A stretch of DNA of 64,000 bases from Phoenix dactylifera (taxonomy: Eukaryota > Streptophyta > Magnoliopsida > Arecales > Arecaceae): assembly GCF_009389715.1 (NCBI RefSeq), contig NC_052392.1:29276592-29340591 (forward strand), given 5' to 3'. The notes beneath the pieces are model-generated. The model was not told where the DNA came from and made no database searches. It saw only the letters and a program-made list of their open reading frames with translations. Of this stretch, positions 51,820-64,000 are shown piece after piece. Positions within the stretch are counted from its first letter, which is position 1, and each line of letters opens with the position of its first letter. The position numbers and the translations under genes are program-made.

Positions 51820-51857
<38 letters not shown>
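51820..51857. repeat. TA dinucleotide microsatellite
   Basis: A (TA)n run of about 35 bp at the 3' side of a minus-strand LINE remnant. It may have grown out of that element's tail. Confidence 0.9.
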
Positions 51858-51862
<5 letters not shown>

Positions 51863-52075
51863 CCGACTTTTCACACTAAACAAATATAATTACAACCAAT
51901 AAAATTAGAAAAAAAAAAAAGCTAACTAAATAAGTAGAAATATCTGTTTGGTTTATCCAAAGAAAATCTTCAAAGTCATGCGCTGTGTAGGAGGCTATCC
52001 AGTCAGCGGTTGTATTTGTTTTCTGATAAACATGTGTAGCCCTAAAAGTGTTATAATCCTCGGTCATTCTCTGTA
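51858..52075 (-). mobile_element. LINE 3' end, remnant with RNase H tail
   Basis: The minus strand encodes THVYQKTNTTADWIASYTAH, the last RNase H motif of plant L1-type LINEs (compare THTYREANGAADWVASYAA at 53935), then a hydrophobic-looking read-through and an AT-rich 3' end. It is truncated at 5'. Confidence 0.6.
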
Positions 52076-53427
52076 TGTTTTGGAATAGAGACGGCTCAAA
52101 AGCAAAAGTTGCATCTCTTCTACCGAAAAGAAAAAACTCCCCTTGGAGACCTCAATTTTAGGGTGTAGCTTGGTCTGGGTTCACCTAGTCCTATCCCAAC
52201 CCTACCCAAATTTTGAACTGGGTTGGAAGTATTAAAATGGAATTTTGAATTGGGTTGGAGTTATTGAAAATTAATATGCTTCCGAGTTGAGCAATTCGAA
52301 CCGGTCTCAATGCACGTAGATGATTAGATGATCTGGTTCAAGCATAACCTGCATTTGCATAAGCAGCCCCCAACCCAATTGAATCTAGACTTATCTAAAT
52401 AGTAATGGAAGTTTATGGCCAAAGTCAATAACATACCGCTTGAATTGACATGAGCAAGACCGGCTGTTGCTTTTGGATAAAACATAGGTATTTAGCCATA
52501 AAAGGCTTGAATAATTCGAATTCATTTTAAACAAATTAGACTTGGCTTTACATCCAAGGTGATCTAGCCTATCCAACTTGCAATCTTCTCTCTATTATAT
52601 AATACATATGTATTCTAATAAAATTGTATAACTTATTATTTTGTATGCATTCAACTTGATTAGATAATGCATAACATACGCAAGGCTATTATTCGACATT
52701 ATAGCTGCTATTCACAAAATAAACATTTCTATGTAATGGAAAGATTAGGGATCACCTACCAGTCACTATTCAATTCTAGTTCAGTATGGAAGCAGATGAT
52801 TAGTTGAGCAGTATGCAAAATTTCACTAAGATTACTAACCTGCCTGTGTATCAGACCAATCCCTGATTGCCTTATCAGCTAGGTGTTGTATGCATGTGTG
52901 ACTTATATTCTCAAAAGACTTAGTGAACAAGCAATTGACTTTATGGGTAAATAATTGGTAGCTACAAATATGCTCATTAAGAGAATGAGAGATATACATA
53001 AAGTGGCAAGGGTGAGAGTGTATTCTTTAGGTTGAGAGAGGGGTGTACGAGGATTCTTAGGATTTGGTTTTGGGGATAAAAACTCAATTGCTATATTCTT
53101 GTACTACTTATTCTCTCATAATGAATAATAGGTTTATTCTCTCCATGGACGGAGGCAGGATTTTGTTGCAGAACTGCATAAATATTGTGTATTCACTTGT
53201 ATTATTTTATCTTTTATTTATTTTTTACAATTAAATTCAAGTATGCTTAGTTTCTTTATAAAATCTTGGTATTAGTTTGCTTCCGTGTTTTTCTATCATG
53301 CCCAACAAAGTGATTTTGGAGTTACAAGATTTACTTTTTGATTGCGCACCATAATGGTGATATCAATCATCAATACTTTGTTGAGCAATTTAATAACGGA
53401 AAAGATAGTTCACTCCTCATGAGAGAA
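52076..53427. other. Intergenic DNA
   Basis: About 52150-52560 holds diverged repeats of 'AACTGGGTTGGAAGTATT' style. No gene is visible. Confidence 0.45.
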
Positions 53428-53441
53428 GGGTGAAAGACATC

Positions 53442-54120
53442 TGAGGCAGTCAGAGTGGTGGCAGTCAGAGCTTTATTGCATGCTTCAGAGTTCACCACTG
53501 CTGCTGAGATTTCACCCTCTGGCCTGGTCAGGGACATCTGGGCCCCCCTCTTGCTCTTGTAGCGCCCGGGTTTGTGTGCGTATCTTGGGTGCCCCCATCC
53601 CCTGGCTTCCTGAAGGTGAATTTTAATGGCAGTGTGGCGGACGATAGGAGATGTGGAGGTGCAGCTTTTGTCATCAGAGATCATGAGTCCAGAGTAGTGG
53701 CGGCAGGAGGTCAGCAGATCTTCAATACCTCGGTGGTGTGTGCTGAGCTCAGAGCGGCCTGGGAGGGCATCTCCTTTGCCCATCGGACCTTGGGTGCAGA
53801 TTGGCTTATTCTCGAGGGCGACTTGGCTACGGTGATCGACTGGATCCGGGGCCGGGGGCGTGCTGGGGAGGGTAGGCCACTGCTCCTCGATATTCGTAAA
53901 CTGTTGCAGGTGTGTGTTGCCCATCAAGCCACACATACCTACAGAGAAGCGAATGGAGCAGCTGATTGGGTTGCCTCCTATGCAGCATACCACTCTGGTG
54001 GTTTTGTGTAGTTGGGGGGTGACAGATTGCCGGTTTCTTTTTCTGCTTTGTTGCTTTCTGATTTTTTTGGTCGTGTCCACACCCGTAGGGTGTAAACTAC
54101 CGTTGTACCAAAAAAAAAAA
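53442..54120 (+). mobile_element. 5'-truncated LINE (L1-type) with 14-bp target duplication
   Basis: It ends with GTTGTACC and an A11 tail at 54110-54120. It is flanked by perfect GGGTGAAAGACATC at 53428-53441 and 54121-54134. A 5' truncation, poly(A) tail and variable long duplication are the marks of target-primed reverse transcription. The only coding content is the terminal RNase H domain. Confidence 0.92.
53574..54011 (+). pseudogene. LINE RNase H domain (partial ORF2)
   Basis: It reads WVPPSPGFLKVNFNGSVADD, then GGAAFVIRDHESRVV, CAELRAAWEGI, LEGDLATVI and YREANGAADWVASYAA, the RVT_3-type RNase H at the end of plant LINE ORF2. The first catalytic Asp (usual NFDGS) is Asn here; the Glu and the two later Asp residues remain. 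It ends at a TAG at 54009-54011. Upstream reverse transcriptase and endonuclease are missing through truncation. Confidence 0.88.
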
Positions 54121-54149
54121 GGGTGAAAGACATCCTTGCTCAATAACAC

Positions 54150-54710
54150 TTGCATTGAAGAGGAGGATGCGGGGTCGAGGATATGGCACTAGTTCTAGAC
54201 TGTTGCTCCACGATATCCACATGCTCTTAAATGAGTGTGGTCTCTCTCTGGCCACACATATCTATAGGGAGGTGAATGATGCTGGTGATTGGATGACATC
54301 CTTCACGGCTACAATTCTGGAGGCTTCACCCGGGTAAACCACGTGTCGGTGTCTTATCCTCCACGTGTTGACTGGAGGCTTCACCTGGGTTTCAGTTGGA
54401 ACGGGGCTTTGTTTCTAACGGAGTGACCCAGGTTTGAAACGCGCGGGCGTCGATTAAATACGGGGACCGGATGTCCCCCACCTGGTTTGTCCGTTGGAAA
54501 TACTACTGGTCCTCTAGTACGAGGTGGTGTTGGGGTGACGTAGTCACATGCGGGTTCGCTTGTGCTGGTGGGGAGGGTATGAGAAACTTTTTACCTACAT
54601 CAAATATTCCTTGGTGGGAGGGGGCCCGGTGGGGGCTGCTACGTGGGTGGGGTTAATTCCACCCCCCCTCCTCTTTTTTGTCCAGCAAAAAAAAAAGAAA
54701 AAAAAAGGAG
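54150..54710 (+). mobile_element. Second LINE 3' end, older copy
   Basis: A frame at 54155-54337 encodes LLLHDIHMLLNECGLSLATH and YREVNDAGDWMTSF, the same terminal RNase H region as the neighbouring LINE but diverged. A GC-rich 3' UTR follows and an A-rich tail at 54687-54708. The 53442-54120 LINE lies just upstream and may have inserted near its 5' break. Confidence 0.65.
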
Positions 54711-56766
54711 AATAAACACGAAACTTTGACTCTCAATTCCCCAGCAGCTCTTCTTTTTCATAACACACCAGGTTTCTTGAGGATTTGCAACAATTTTAGT
54801 GAAGGGGAACACATAATGCCTTCTGCCATTACCTTTTCTCTGATGACTTCTGGATGGCAACCAGTTGATGTTATTTGTTACCATTGTACTAGCTTCCAAC
54901 TAATTTATTTTTCAATAGAAGTGGCCTGCAGGCAATGGACTGCAGAGCGAAGGATAACCCTCACCAAAATACCAAATTTGCCAGTACAACCCCCAAAGAA
55001 ACTTTAACAGATCGGTTAGCAATTTCATTTTACTTATTTATTGCTATTTCCTTAATATGAAGCTGTTGCATTAGTGCATGGATAAATCGGCAATTAAATC
55101 TAGCCTTTTGGTCTAATCATAATTTATCGTACCAGCCCAAACTAAATTGTATAAGATGTATTGTACCGTACCAGTTTGGCACTAGTATTACTGGTATCCG
55201 ATATAAGCGGCATACTAATACTTGGTATGCCGAAAAGATCTTGTATCGTATCGTACCAACACAGTGTTAGTATGGCATCGGTACGAGATTCGGAACCGAG
55301 ATGGCAAACCTTGAGTCTAATGCTCTGAATATATCGACATAGAATAGTTTCGATGTAGTAGATACTATACAAAATTTTACGACCTCAATGATCCAAAGCA
55401 TAAAAAACATGCAAGATATTAAAACTGTATGCTGAATGCTTGTAGGATGAAGAAAGATCAAAGAAAAATCATAGAACATGTTTCCAGTAATTCTTATAGT
55501 TATCCATCAATAACACTATAACCTCAAAGAAAAGATAACCAAAAGCATAACAGTAAAGATAACAAGAAGCAAATGGCAGAGAATGCTGTCTTCAGTGAGC
55601 AATGTACATTGATTTTCTCTCTGAGCATAAAGGAAACATCCTTCTCTTTGCCAACTCTCTTGGCAAATGATAAACCACATAGCAACTTCCTGAAAGCTTT
55701 TACCAAGTAAGATCTATATCACTGCTTTTGTTTATTTGTCTCCACTGCCTTAAACATATAGCAAAGAGAATAAAACAATCGGGATTGGTTTTTCTGCCAT
55801 AAACTACAAGAGAATGAAAGGGATACATACAACAATTCTGTTTTCTCGTTGAGCCATGTGACCTTCTAATGGTTAGGAAAGACCCAAAAAAAGAAAAAAA
55901 AGGCGAGATAAAGAAAACAGCAGATTACTCCAGCCAAGTGTTGCAGGCTGGTGGTGCGGCTTTGCCGTCCCTCTTTCAGGATATTTTGTTTTCCGACTTC
56001 TTTGGATGTAGATTAGTATGATTCATCCATCCAATCAAAAATAATAATAAAAAAAGAAAACAATGGAGGCCGGTCCACCACGAAGCAAGACATGGAACAG
56101 AAAAGATTGGCCAATGTCTCCCTAAAGGAGATGGAGAGCTCTTCGAGAACATAATGGAAGACCTAATCCCATTCATTTCATCAGTCAGTCTGATATCAGC
56201 CATCAACTAAATAATCTTGCCTCCTGTATGCATGTCCCAAATACTGGCAGATGCTATGGAGCACAAATTATGTGTGCGGAAAACTAACAATCCAAATGCA
56301 AACCAAAATTTAGAAAATTACCATCTGTTAACCAGAGATCCTACTAGATTCTTCCAAAGATTGCTGATATTTCAGACAAATTTTAGTTCATGTAAGAAAA
56401 CGCCACTCACCAGCATGTCAACACAAAAATCACATGCAAAACTGCAAGATGACAATGACAAGACAACTACAATTTCATCGGTTGCAATGGCTTCATATAA
56501 ACTCACCGTGTCATATATTGTCCAATAGCCAGCCAAGTCGTAGTAACCAAACCGAGTAAAAAACCCCAGCATCCCACTAGCTTATCTCACAGTACAGTGG
56601 ATGATAGTAACAAAATAGACTACCTGCTTGAGGTCCCCAGACAGAAGGAACGTAATACAGTTTACTCAGTGTCTGAAATTGACATGTCAGGGAAGATGAA
56701 GCCAATAGCAGCAGCAGAATGGTCAAACACATCATGTGAAGTTGGATCTTGTTTCACTCGGCTCTT
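54711..56766. other. Intergenic DNA and likely 3' UTR of the NHP2-like gene
   Basis: No gene is recognised. 55130-55310 is a GTACC/GGTAC-rich repeat fragment. The part next to 56767 should hold the NHP2-like 3' UTR. Confidence 0.45.
55130..55310. repeat. GTACC-rich dispersed repeat fragment
   Basis: It has TGTACCGTACCAG, TATCGTATCGTACCAAC and ATCGGTACGAG words and ends in GGCAAACCTTGAG. It is related in style to blocks at 14560, 23450, 24170 and 58435. Confidence 0.5.
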
Positions 56767-57874
56767 TCAGATAAGGGAGGACGTCAGCTCAGCAACATCT
56801 GACACCACTTGGTTGTAATCTGCCTGCAATTTTTCCTTCACCTCCTGCTCCAACTCTCCTTTGGTTGGTTTGGTTAGTATTAAGACACAGCAGGTAGGCC
56901 TCTTGGTTGCCCCAGCAGTGGCAAGATCCTAGAAAGGGGGAGAGAAGGGATCCCAGACAAGAAATGTGTCAGCAGACTCAACTAAATCTTATAACAGTCT
57001 TGCATGAAATACTGATAGAATGGTGAGATTCCATAATCAGGGATCACATTGCTTTCTATAGCACTACTTTTTACATGAAAAGGTTAAGGTGGCAGGTTCC
57101 TCAACAACCAATCAGAGGGAGGAAAGTGCAAAGTTGTTTGGTAATCATGTGACGCCCCTAGACAGTTTAGTTAAATTGATTGTGCTTTCTACATCATTAA
57201 AAAGAAGATTTTCTGCTGGCTTTAAATTGTATGTCTGTTTTAGGAAGGGCTGTGGAGCTTGTGCAAGTAGTAAATAACCCTGGATAAGTTGTTCAAGCCA
57301 TTGGGTTGCGGTGACAATGGTGGAGATGAAATCTAGGATATGGAACAGGAATAGAAAGAAATATTACAATATGAAACAACTATATGCCAGCTAAATGAAT
57401 GCTCTCTCTGGCGGACCTCAGAAATTGGTAAGAGGGTATATGGAATTTGGAGGTCAGTGTTTTACAAGTTCCTTGTAATGGTATAGGCAAACTGAATTGC
57501 CAAATTTTGAGGTTGAATAGAAGTCCTACTGTTTTAACTATCATATTCTACCAAGTTTCTAACAATTTTGCTTTTTCTTGATCCTACCAAACTTTTCTCC
57601 AACTTGGTAGGAATGCGCTCCTTGTATAAAAAATAGTATAAATAAACCAGAACTCTCATTCACCTAAATGGGAGTTACCTGTACCCCAGTCTTCTTTTGA
57701 CTCCTTCGCCCATGCATGTTTAATAAAAAAGAAAAAGATCAAAGGGCATCAACAAGATAACAACTAACCTCCTTTGAAGGGACATAGAGGTATGGAATAT
57801 CAGCTTCCTCACATAATATAGGGACATGCGTGATTACATCAATTGGAGAAATGTTTCCTGCAATTATACACAAC
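56767..57874 (-). CDS. NHP2: NHP2-like H/ACA snoRNP protein, 3' part (two exons)
   Basis: NHP2 binds H/ACA guide RNAs in the nucleolus and serves in rRNA pseudouridylation. Exons visible on the minus strand are 57874-57769 and 56928-56767, joined by an 840-bp GT-AG intron. They encode 88 residues: LCIIAGNISPIDVITHVPIL, CEEADIPYLYVPSKE, DLATAGATKRPTCCVLI, then a charged tail with ELEQEVKEKLQADY and a terminal SSLI. This is the second half of an L7Ae-type domain with the NHP2-specific GATKRPTCCV block. The first visible exon begins at phase 2, so upstream exons must exist. I did not find them between 57875 and 64000; they are probably beyond the window behind a long intron. A truncated copy cannot be excluded. 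Confidence 0.88.
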
Positions 57875-59719
57875 CTGCATGCACCAAATCAGTTCAGAAT
57901 GTTAAAAAAGCCGTAAAATCAGTTTGAAGTGTTAGAAAAAGCTGTAAAACATAACCATAAGAACATATTACACCCTGACAACATCAAAACATAGAAAATT
58001 TAAATGCATGGAAATCTATTTAATACATTGACAAATTCAATTAGATCACTGATGTCGATCGACAAGACATGATATAGGAGTCTAGTATTCTCAGATTGTG
58101 TTTCTGCTCAAGTATCATACACCATATTGACATGTGCATCATAAAATGCAGTCCATGTTAGTCTAAAGACGCCATTTCAAACATTGGTCAGAACCTTTGG
58201 TAACTTTATAGCTCGGTTTCTATCCTCCCTAGTTTCTCGTGAATCTTGGCATATATACCAACAGCCATAGTCAGAATCAGTAGTGTGCACATGCTATTAA
58301 TTTGTTGCACAACTTGGATGAATTTTGGGTGCATCATGTACGGTACCAGGATGCATAAATTCACTAATTATTCATTTTAGACACCAAAAAGTACCCAAAA
58401 ATTAATGAAAATAAAAACGGCATCCTAACAAAGTACCAGGACACAACGCTATACCATAAATCAGTATGATATGAACCAGTACCATGCCAGGCCAGTGAAA
58501 AACCAGTACCATGGTCAGTACTGGTATTTTTAACCTTAGGCTGCCCCTTAAAAAACATCGCATATTGGTTCTGTGGTAAGAAGACCTCGTATTGAATATT
58601 AAGGCCATGGGTCTCGGTAAATAAGTAGCAATAAGGCCAAGGCATCTATGAAATGTGAGCATCGGGCAAGCCCAGGTCAGAATTTTTGTCCGAAAAGAGG
58701 AAAAGCGGATATTTTATAACCTATTAATGGGCATGGACTTGAGCTATACAGCAGGAAGATCTTCACTCTGCATAAAGATTATGCTTACATTCAGGCTTTA
58801 AGATAAAATTCCATGCTCTTTTAGTTTGATCAGCATCATTGAACACATCCTACAAGCACTTCTACAAATATTCTTTACTACTTTTCCTTGTATTGATTAT
58901 GGAATATATGAGGGCTTCAACTTGATGTTGTTATATGCTTCTATAATCGTGTTTCTTGGATCCATCTGATTTTTCTGCATATTACACTATAGTCTCTTAG
59001 CCGTCATAATTTCGAGTATTGTCTTTGTTAGTTTGTTTATATTGTAGAAATAATTGCATATTCCTGCTAAAGATACCAAAACACTGTTCCAGGGGAACAA
59101 AGGATTAGAAATTGCGACTAATCAATGCATTTTGAATTTACAAGAAACATGATACCGCCTATCCCATTACAAGATATATGCAATAGAGTATGCATCAGTG
59201 AATTCTTGGTCAAAAATTTGCATCATTTTCCTCCCATGATGCTATGATACCCCCTAGTGATGCAAAATCGAAAGGAGCCACTTCTAATTAATCAACTTAC
59301 ACTATATATGTTTCTTAATAAGCGCCAGGACAATATATATTAAAGCATATATGCAGCATTTACAAAAAATAATAACATCTTTTTTACAAAGGTATATTGT
59401 CACTTACACACTATACTTACAAAAACTCTCTACCCTCTAAATGAAAAGTGAACTTTACAAACCCACCAAGGGTGCATATAGCAAGCATGAGTTCAGCCTT
59501 AGGTACCCAAATCGGCTCAGCAATATAGGTATATGAATCATCATGTATACCGCTTTTACATGCAGGGATGATAACCGGTATATAACATGATGTGCCATGT
59601 CAACTTCCATTGTCCTCCTTTAAAATTTCACTCCTTTGAGTTGTATGGTTTAGGTAATGCAAATTATTCATTTTCCCAAAACAGAAGCAGTTGTGAAAGT
59701 GTGCACCTTAGGCTATTTA

Positions 59720-59749
<30 letters not shown>
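59720..59749. repeat. AAT trinucleotide microsatellite
   Basis: About nine AAT units in a row. Confidence 0.9.
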
Positions 59750-59750
<1 letters not shown>

Positions 59751-62700
59751 TACAAAAAATGCTGTGGAAGACTGTGTCAAAGCAAGATTCTAACAAGATC
59801 TGGAAGGAGATGCAGCATCCTAGGTACAAGATTCTAGCTAAGGAAAATTTAAAGCTTTAAGCACAGTTGTAAAAGCAAAAGGATCATTATCAAATGGTTT
59901 TAGACAAACCGGTCAAACATGCTAAAAAAACCTTCTTTTTTTGGTTAGGGGTTGGGGTGGGGGAAAGAAGGGGGCTCTCGTTCATGATAATTTGGTAAAA
60001 TTTTATATTTTGCAGTTTTCCCATGACCTAGTCCTCAACCTGAACCTTCCATTGAAACTGGTAAGGAGATGTCAACTTCAACCAGAAAATGGAAAAAAAA
60101 CAAACAGTATGATGAATTACCAAGCAATCATACTTCCAACTTGGAATTGATGGTAAATAATCTGAGAAGATCTAACACTATCCAACAAATTATTGATATT
60201 AAAAAAAATGTATCGACCAAGCCAACAGCACGTTGAATCTTGGGTTGAATGGCTAATGTAGTATCAGCCATGCAATTTTTTTAATAGACATAACTCAGAT
60301 TCCTCGTGCACATGTCCATGCAGCTGTAGTAGTAAGCATGTGTTTATTAATGTGGATAAATATTCAAGTTCTCCATATAGTTTACACTTTACAATCAAAT
60401 TGTCAAATATTGTGAAATGAAACAAGTTGGACATCAATCTCAGCACTAAGAAAAAATAAAGGAAAGAAGATAACACCACATTCAACATACAAAAATATTT
60501 GTAATTTACTCTAGTGTTGCAATAAATGTTCTAAAATCTGGCCCAAACATCGACCCATTTTAGTGAACAGGTCACATGTCAATAATCTAACTGCAAGTCA
60601 ACTCATTGACCTGTGACACTATAAATATATAAATATATGAAATACAAACAATAATAATTTTAAAAAAATCTAAAATTATAAAAAAGCATGAAAAATATTA
60701 TGATAGTGGTCCTATTGTGCAATATAAATGCCATAAAAATGATAGAATCTCTCAACTTATTTTACTAAAGACTGAAAAGGATATGTATTAGTAACTAATA
60801 TCACCAAATACATGTTCTATAAGTAATTTTAGATGGAAATGAAAACAAAGGGACTGGGAACTTGGAATAGCAAATTCTTCCAAGATTAAGATGAACCCTA
60901 ATTCCAAAGTCTAAAGAGGTAAAAAGGCAGCTTATGTTTTAATATTTTTCCGGCACCCTTAAAGAAGTTAACTAGAGGAGCCAAAACCAATTGATCTCAG
61001 TGGGTTGGGTGATTAAATTGGTTAATTTGTCAGAGTGCATGGGTTTCTAGAGTATCTAGGCGATTGAACCAACCCATAAAGGTTTCCAAGTCGCAGGTCA
61101 AGCAGGTCAGCCCAATTGACTCACCTAGGTCTCCAAACATGGGTTGCTATTCTATAGTAATGTTTGTAATATGGACAGAGTTATAGTGCTCCCACATAAG
61201 CAAATGACAAATTAACCCCCATGAATTGCATTAGATAATCTTCCGGATTGTATTATCATCATTTGGCCAGTGCAGCAATCGTTGCGGGAAAAATGGTGCA
61301 TTATTGGCATAGGCCAAAAGACAAAAATACCTCCATGCATCTAATACTATCTAATGCAATACATGGAAGGTATATTTGGCATTTACTCGTACAACCTACT
61401 TTGAGAGTTGCTATGCTGGAAACATTATAACTCTACCCTTTTATTATGTCTCTAGATTATTTAATACCTTTTTCCAATTCATTCTCCTGTATTTGGTCAA
61501 TAATCCTTTTCTTTTCACGAAGAAGTTTGCAAATTAAAATCATATATTATATGGAATCTAACCAGACTCTTTTAGGCTTTTGCCTATGTCAAAAAATGTT
61601 TCCTTTTTAATGTAGAAACACATGAAATGGTAAGGGAATATCTAGAATGTCATCGTGTCATTACTATGTTAACCTAAAGCCTGAGGGCCATAATCCATAC
61701 TCAACATATCACTTTTTGCCTTGGTCCTATATCAAATTCAACTTTCTAATCAATGACTTGTTTTATCATTTTTTATTGCACAAATGAAAAGTTGGAACAT
61801 TCTTGAAATTCTAATGTAATTCAAGGATGCTATGCACAAGACTATATTATATTGTCTTTTTTATATAGTTCCATTTATATACAACTAGACATGTCAAAGT
61901 CACGTGAAGGTAGTAACGATGGCCGAGATTCCCTAATCTATTTTTTTTATTATTCACGTTGTACAACAACTACATTCTCTATTTGGAATGTGCATTTTTT
62001 TTCTTATTTCTCTCCCTCAAAGTTGGAACTGAATTAAGTAGGTTATTTTTATTTGAGATGGAAAATTTTTAGCAAAAAGGATAAGACATAAAGAAGAAAA
62101 ATGAAGCCTCCTAAGCATCCTAAGCAGTCTTTGACTTCAATATTAGAATAGACAAAGTGTTGAATAATGTTTATATAATATAATTACCACACACACAAAG
62201 AAGAATCAAAAAAGAGCATAATGGGCTGCTTTATCTTAAGACAAACCTAAAGATCTATTAGCTTTTTTGGAGAAAGAAACTTGAGGACTAAACCCCAGAA
62301 ACTTCCACTTATATTACCATACCAGAAACATTAAGTTTTCATTACATAAACCACACAGGTTCAGAAGGGCAGAAAAGAGAAGTGGAAACCTGACATGGCA
62401 CATCATGTCATTGATAGAATGTGGATAAAATGTGCATGACAGTGATTTCTATGCCCAAATAATTGGACCAATTCAGCCTGTTGCCTAATCTGCATATGTG
62501 GTACGCCCAAAAGATATCGAAAACTTGTTTGTTCTTTTCTGTTCAGAAAAGAAAACCAAAGCAATTATAGTTTCTAAAGGATGGTATCTTAAATCAAAAA
62601 TAAAAAAAATAATCACTGCATTTCAGGTGCAGTAGGCGTATGCTTTGATTAGTTGATTATATATAATTATATATATATATATAGTAATCTTGCATAGGAT

Positions 62701-63744
62701 ATGGACAAACACACACATACATACAAATGCATATATATGCGTATATATGCATATATGACTGTACATGTCAACTAAAATGCTTGATGCCGAAGTGCATCAT
62801 TGCATTATCTCTTTTATTTTTCTTTAATTTATAAATCACGACAAAAGACTGTAAAGCTATTAAATAAGTTCATCACTGTATGTTCACATACAGCCATCTT
62901 GTTATCAGTGGCATGCATTTCTTGTTCTAAAGTTTAAGAAGTCATTGATTTACCACTTAGTTGTATTCCGTCCTTGACATCCTCACTAAAGAGCGGAAAC
63001 ACAGTTGTATCCACATGCAAACAAATTATCAAAGACAACACTCTACAGCCCTAACACCTAAGAGAGCATGATTTGATACAATGTATAAAAGTACAGGTAA
63101 GTCAAAGAAATATTATAACAAAAATAATGACATCAAAACCCTTAGTTCTCTGTGAATCATCAGAAAAATTTCTCATAATTACTAGTAAGAGACATCAAAT
63201 AAACTAAGCAAGATTAAATGGTACAGTTGTATTTACAATAAAACCATGAAAAATATTATCCATACAAAGTGTACTAGAAACAATCTTTCAATCCATATAG
63301 AGAACCTCTATGCGGGCATTGAATTGGAGTACATGCCCAATGACTCATACAAGCTCCTCCATATTGTTGGACCTAATTCTGCCATATGCTTCCTTACTCA
63401 AGCTAGCACAACCACAGGCCACAGATTCTCAACCTAGCTACCTCCTGGACCAGGATTTTATGGCCATGATATCCAACACAAGGCCTGCTTGCACACATGC
63501 ATGCATGTATGATTTACATAAATCTACTTCTCTGAGTGTTAACTCAATTATAATGCCATGTTATAATATATTTACACACGCGCACGTATGTGTGTGTGTG
63601 TATATATATATAACATGTCTTATATGCCAATGTGAACCAATCTCAACAAGTATATATCTCCATGACTAAATCACCCAAAACAATTTGTAAATAAAGTGAA
63701 TTGAAATAGAAAAAAGAAATGGTTGCCTATAACTTGAACCCAGA

Positions 63745-63868
63745 ACTAGTCGGATGGAGTAGACAACTTTTATTTGTTGGGATAGAGAAAAAAATGCCTC
63801 CCCAAAACTAGTCAGATAGAGTAGATAACTTTTCTTTGTTGGGACAGATGAAAAAGATCCCTCCCCAA
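63745..63868. repeat. 62-bp tandem duplication
   Basis: ACTAGTCGGATGGAGTAGAC at 63745 is repeated as ACTAGTCAGATAGAGTAGAT at 63807. Each copy runs through TTTGTTGGGA to CCTCCCCAAA, with about 85 percent identity by eye. Confidence 0.85.
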
Positions 63869-64000
63869 ACCATGCTTGCATTTTCCATCGCACACGGCTA
63901 TGTACATAATATGTATTTATATATAAGCTGCATAATAGATATTTATATATAAGCTGAATTGCTTCTAAGAGTATTTGACTCCAATTGTTTCCGAATGGAA

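Larger units (their letters stand above)
57875..64000. other. Likely intron or 5' flank of the NHP2-like gene, no gene recognised
   Basis: AT-rich DNA without a convincing exon. It holds a GTACC-style block at 58435-58540, an AAT microsatellite at 59720-59749, TA/GT simple repeats near 62658-62760 and 63588-63612, and a 62-bp tandem duplication at 63745-63868. Long introns also occur in the agmatine deiminase gene here, so a 6-kb intron would not be unusual. Confidence 0.5.

Noticed and set aside
53370..54155. 261-codon minus-strand frame
   Set aside because: It lies opposite the LINE RNase H coding sequence and crosses the LINE boundary and poly(A) tail, so it is a shadow frame.
63246..63669. 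Two overlapping plus-strand frames of 63 and 119 codons
   Set aside because: They share DNA in different frames, end in simple repeats and contain no recognisable domain. They are not an NHP2 exon.

Overview
This is a nuclear window from a flowering plant, very probably a monocot. Palm-like is my best guess, from the LTR style and the long TE-filled introns; this is inference and I did not test it. The evidence for a plant is spliced genes with GT-AG introns, a class III peroxidase, a NIK-type LRR receptor kinase, and several plant retrotransposon families.

Layout. 1-7677 is nested retrotransposon sequence. The 3' end of a Ty1/copia element (broken pol plus a 2.3-kb LTR) abuts the 3' end of a Ty3/gypsy element of Tat type. 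The Tat part keeps an intact three-exon antisense gene and its 3' LTR. 10575-28211 (-) is a complete ten-exon agmatine deiminase gene (385 aa). Its introns hold a solo LTR with target-site duplication, a rearranged TRIM, a foldback element, a copia remnant and MITE-like DNA. 28578-30425 is a diverged tandem duplication; one copy carries a Mutator-type MITE and the other keeps the empty site. 31263-31700 is a complete 438-bp TRIM with a 5-bp duplication. 33986-36152 (+) is a complete four-exon class III peroxidase (335 aa). 38228-43572 is a full-length but decayed copia element. 44068-48135 (-) is a complete eleven-exon NIK-like receptor kinase (624 aa). 49107-49959 is a non-autonomous Mutator-like element filled with a C/T-rich tandem array. 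51858-54710 holds three LINE 3' ends, one with a 14-bp duplication. 56767-57874 (-) is the 3' part (two exons) of an NHP2-like H/ACA snoRNP gene. Its 5' exons were not found up to 64000.

How the genes relate. The four cellular genes do not form one pathway: polyamine synthesis, wall or peroxide metabolism, receptor signalling and rRNA pseudouridylation. As I recall, agmatine deiminase and the NHP2-like gene are neighbours in Arabidopsis (At5g08170/At5g08180). If so, this window may keep an ancestral pair pulled apart by the peroxidase, the kinase and transposons. The most informative observations are the self-contained MITE empty site, the intact antisense gene of the Tat element, the two TRIM copies, the palindrome array in the copia LTR, and two arginine losses in the NIK-like kinase, one of them next to the activation-loop threonine. 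I did not find a clearly new gene system.
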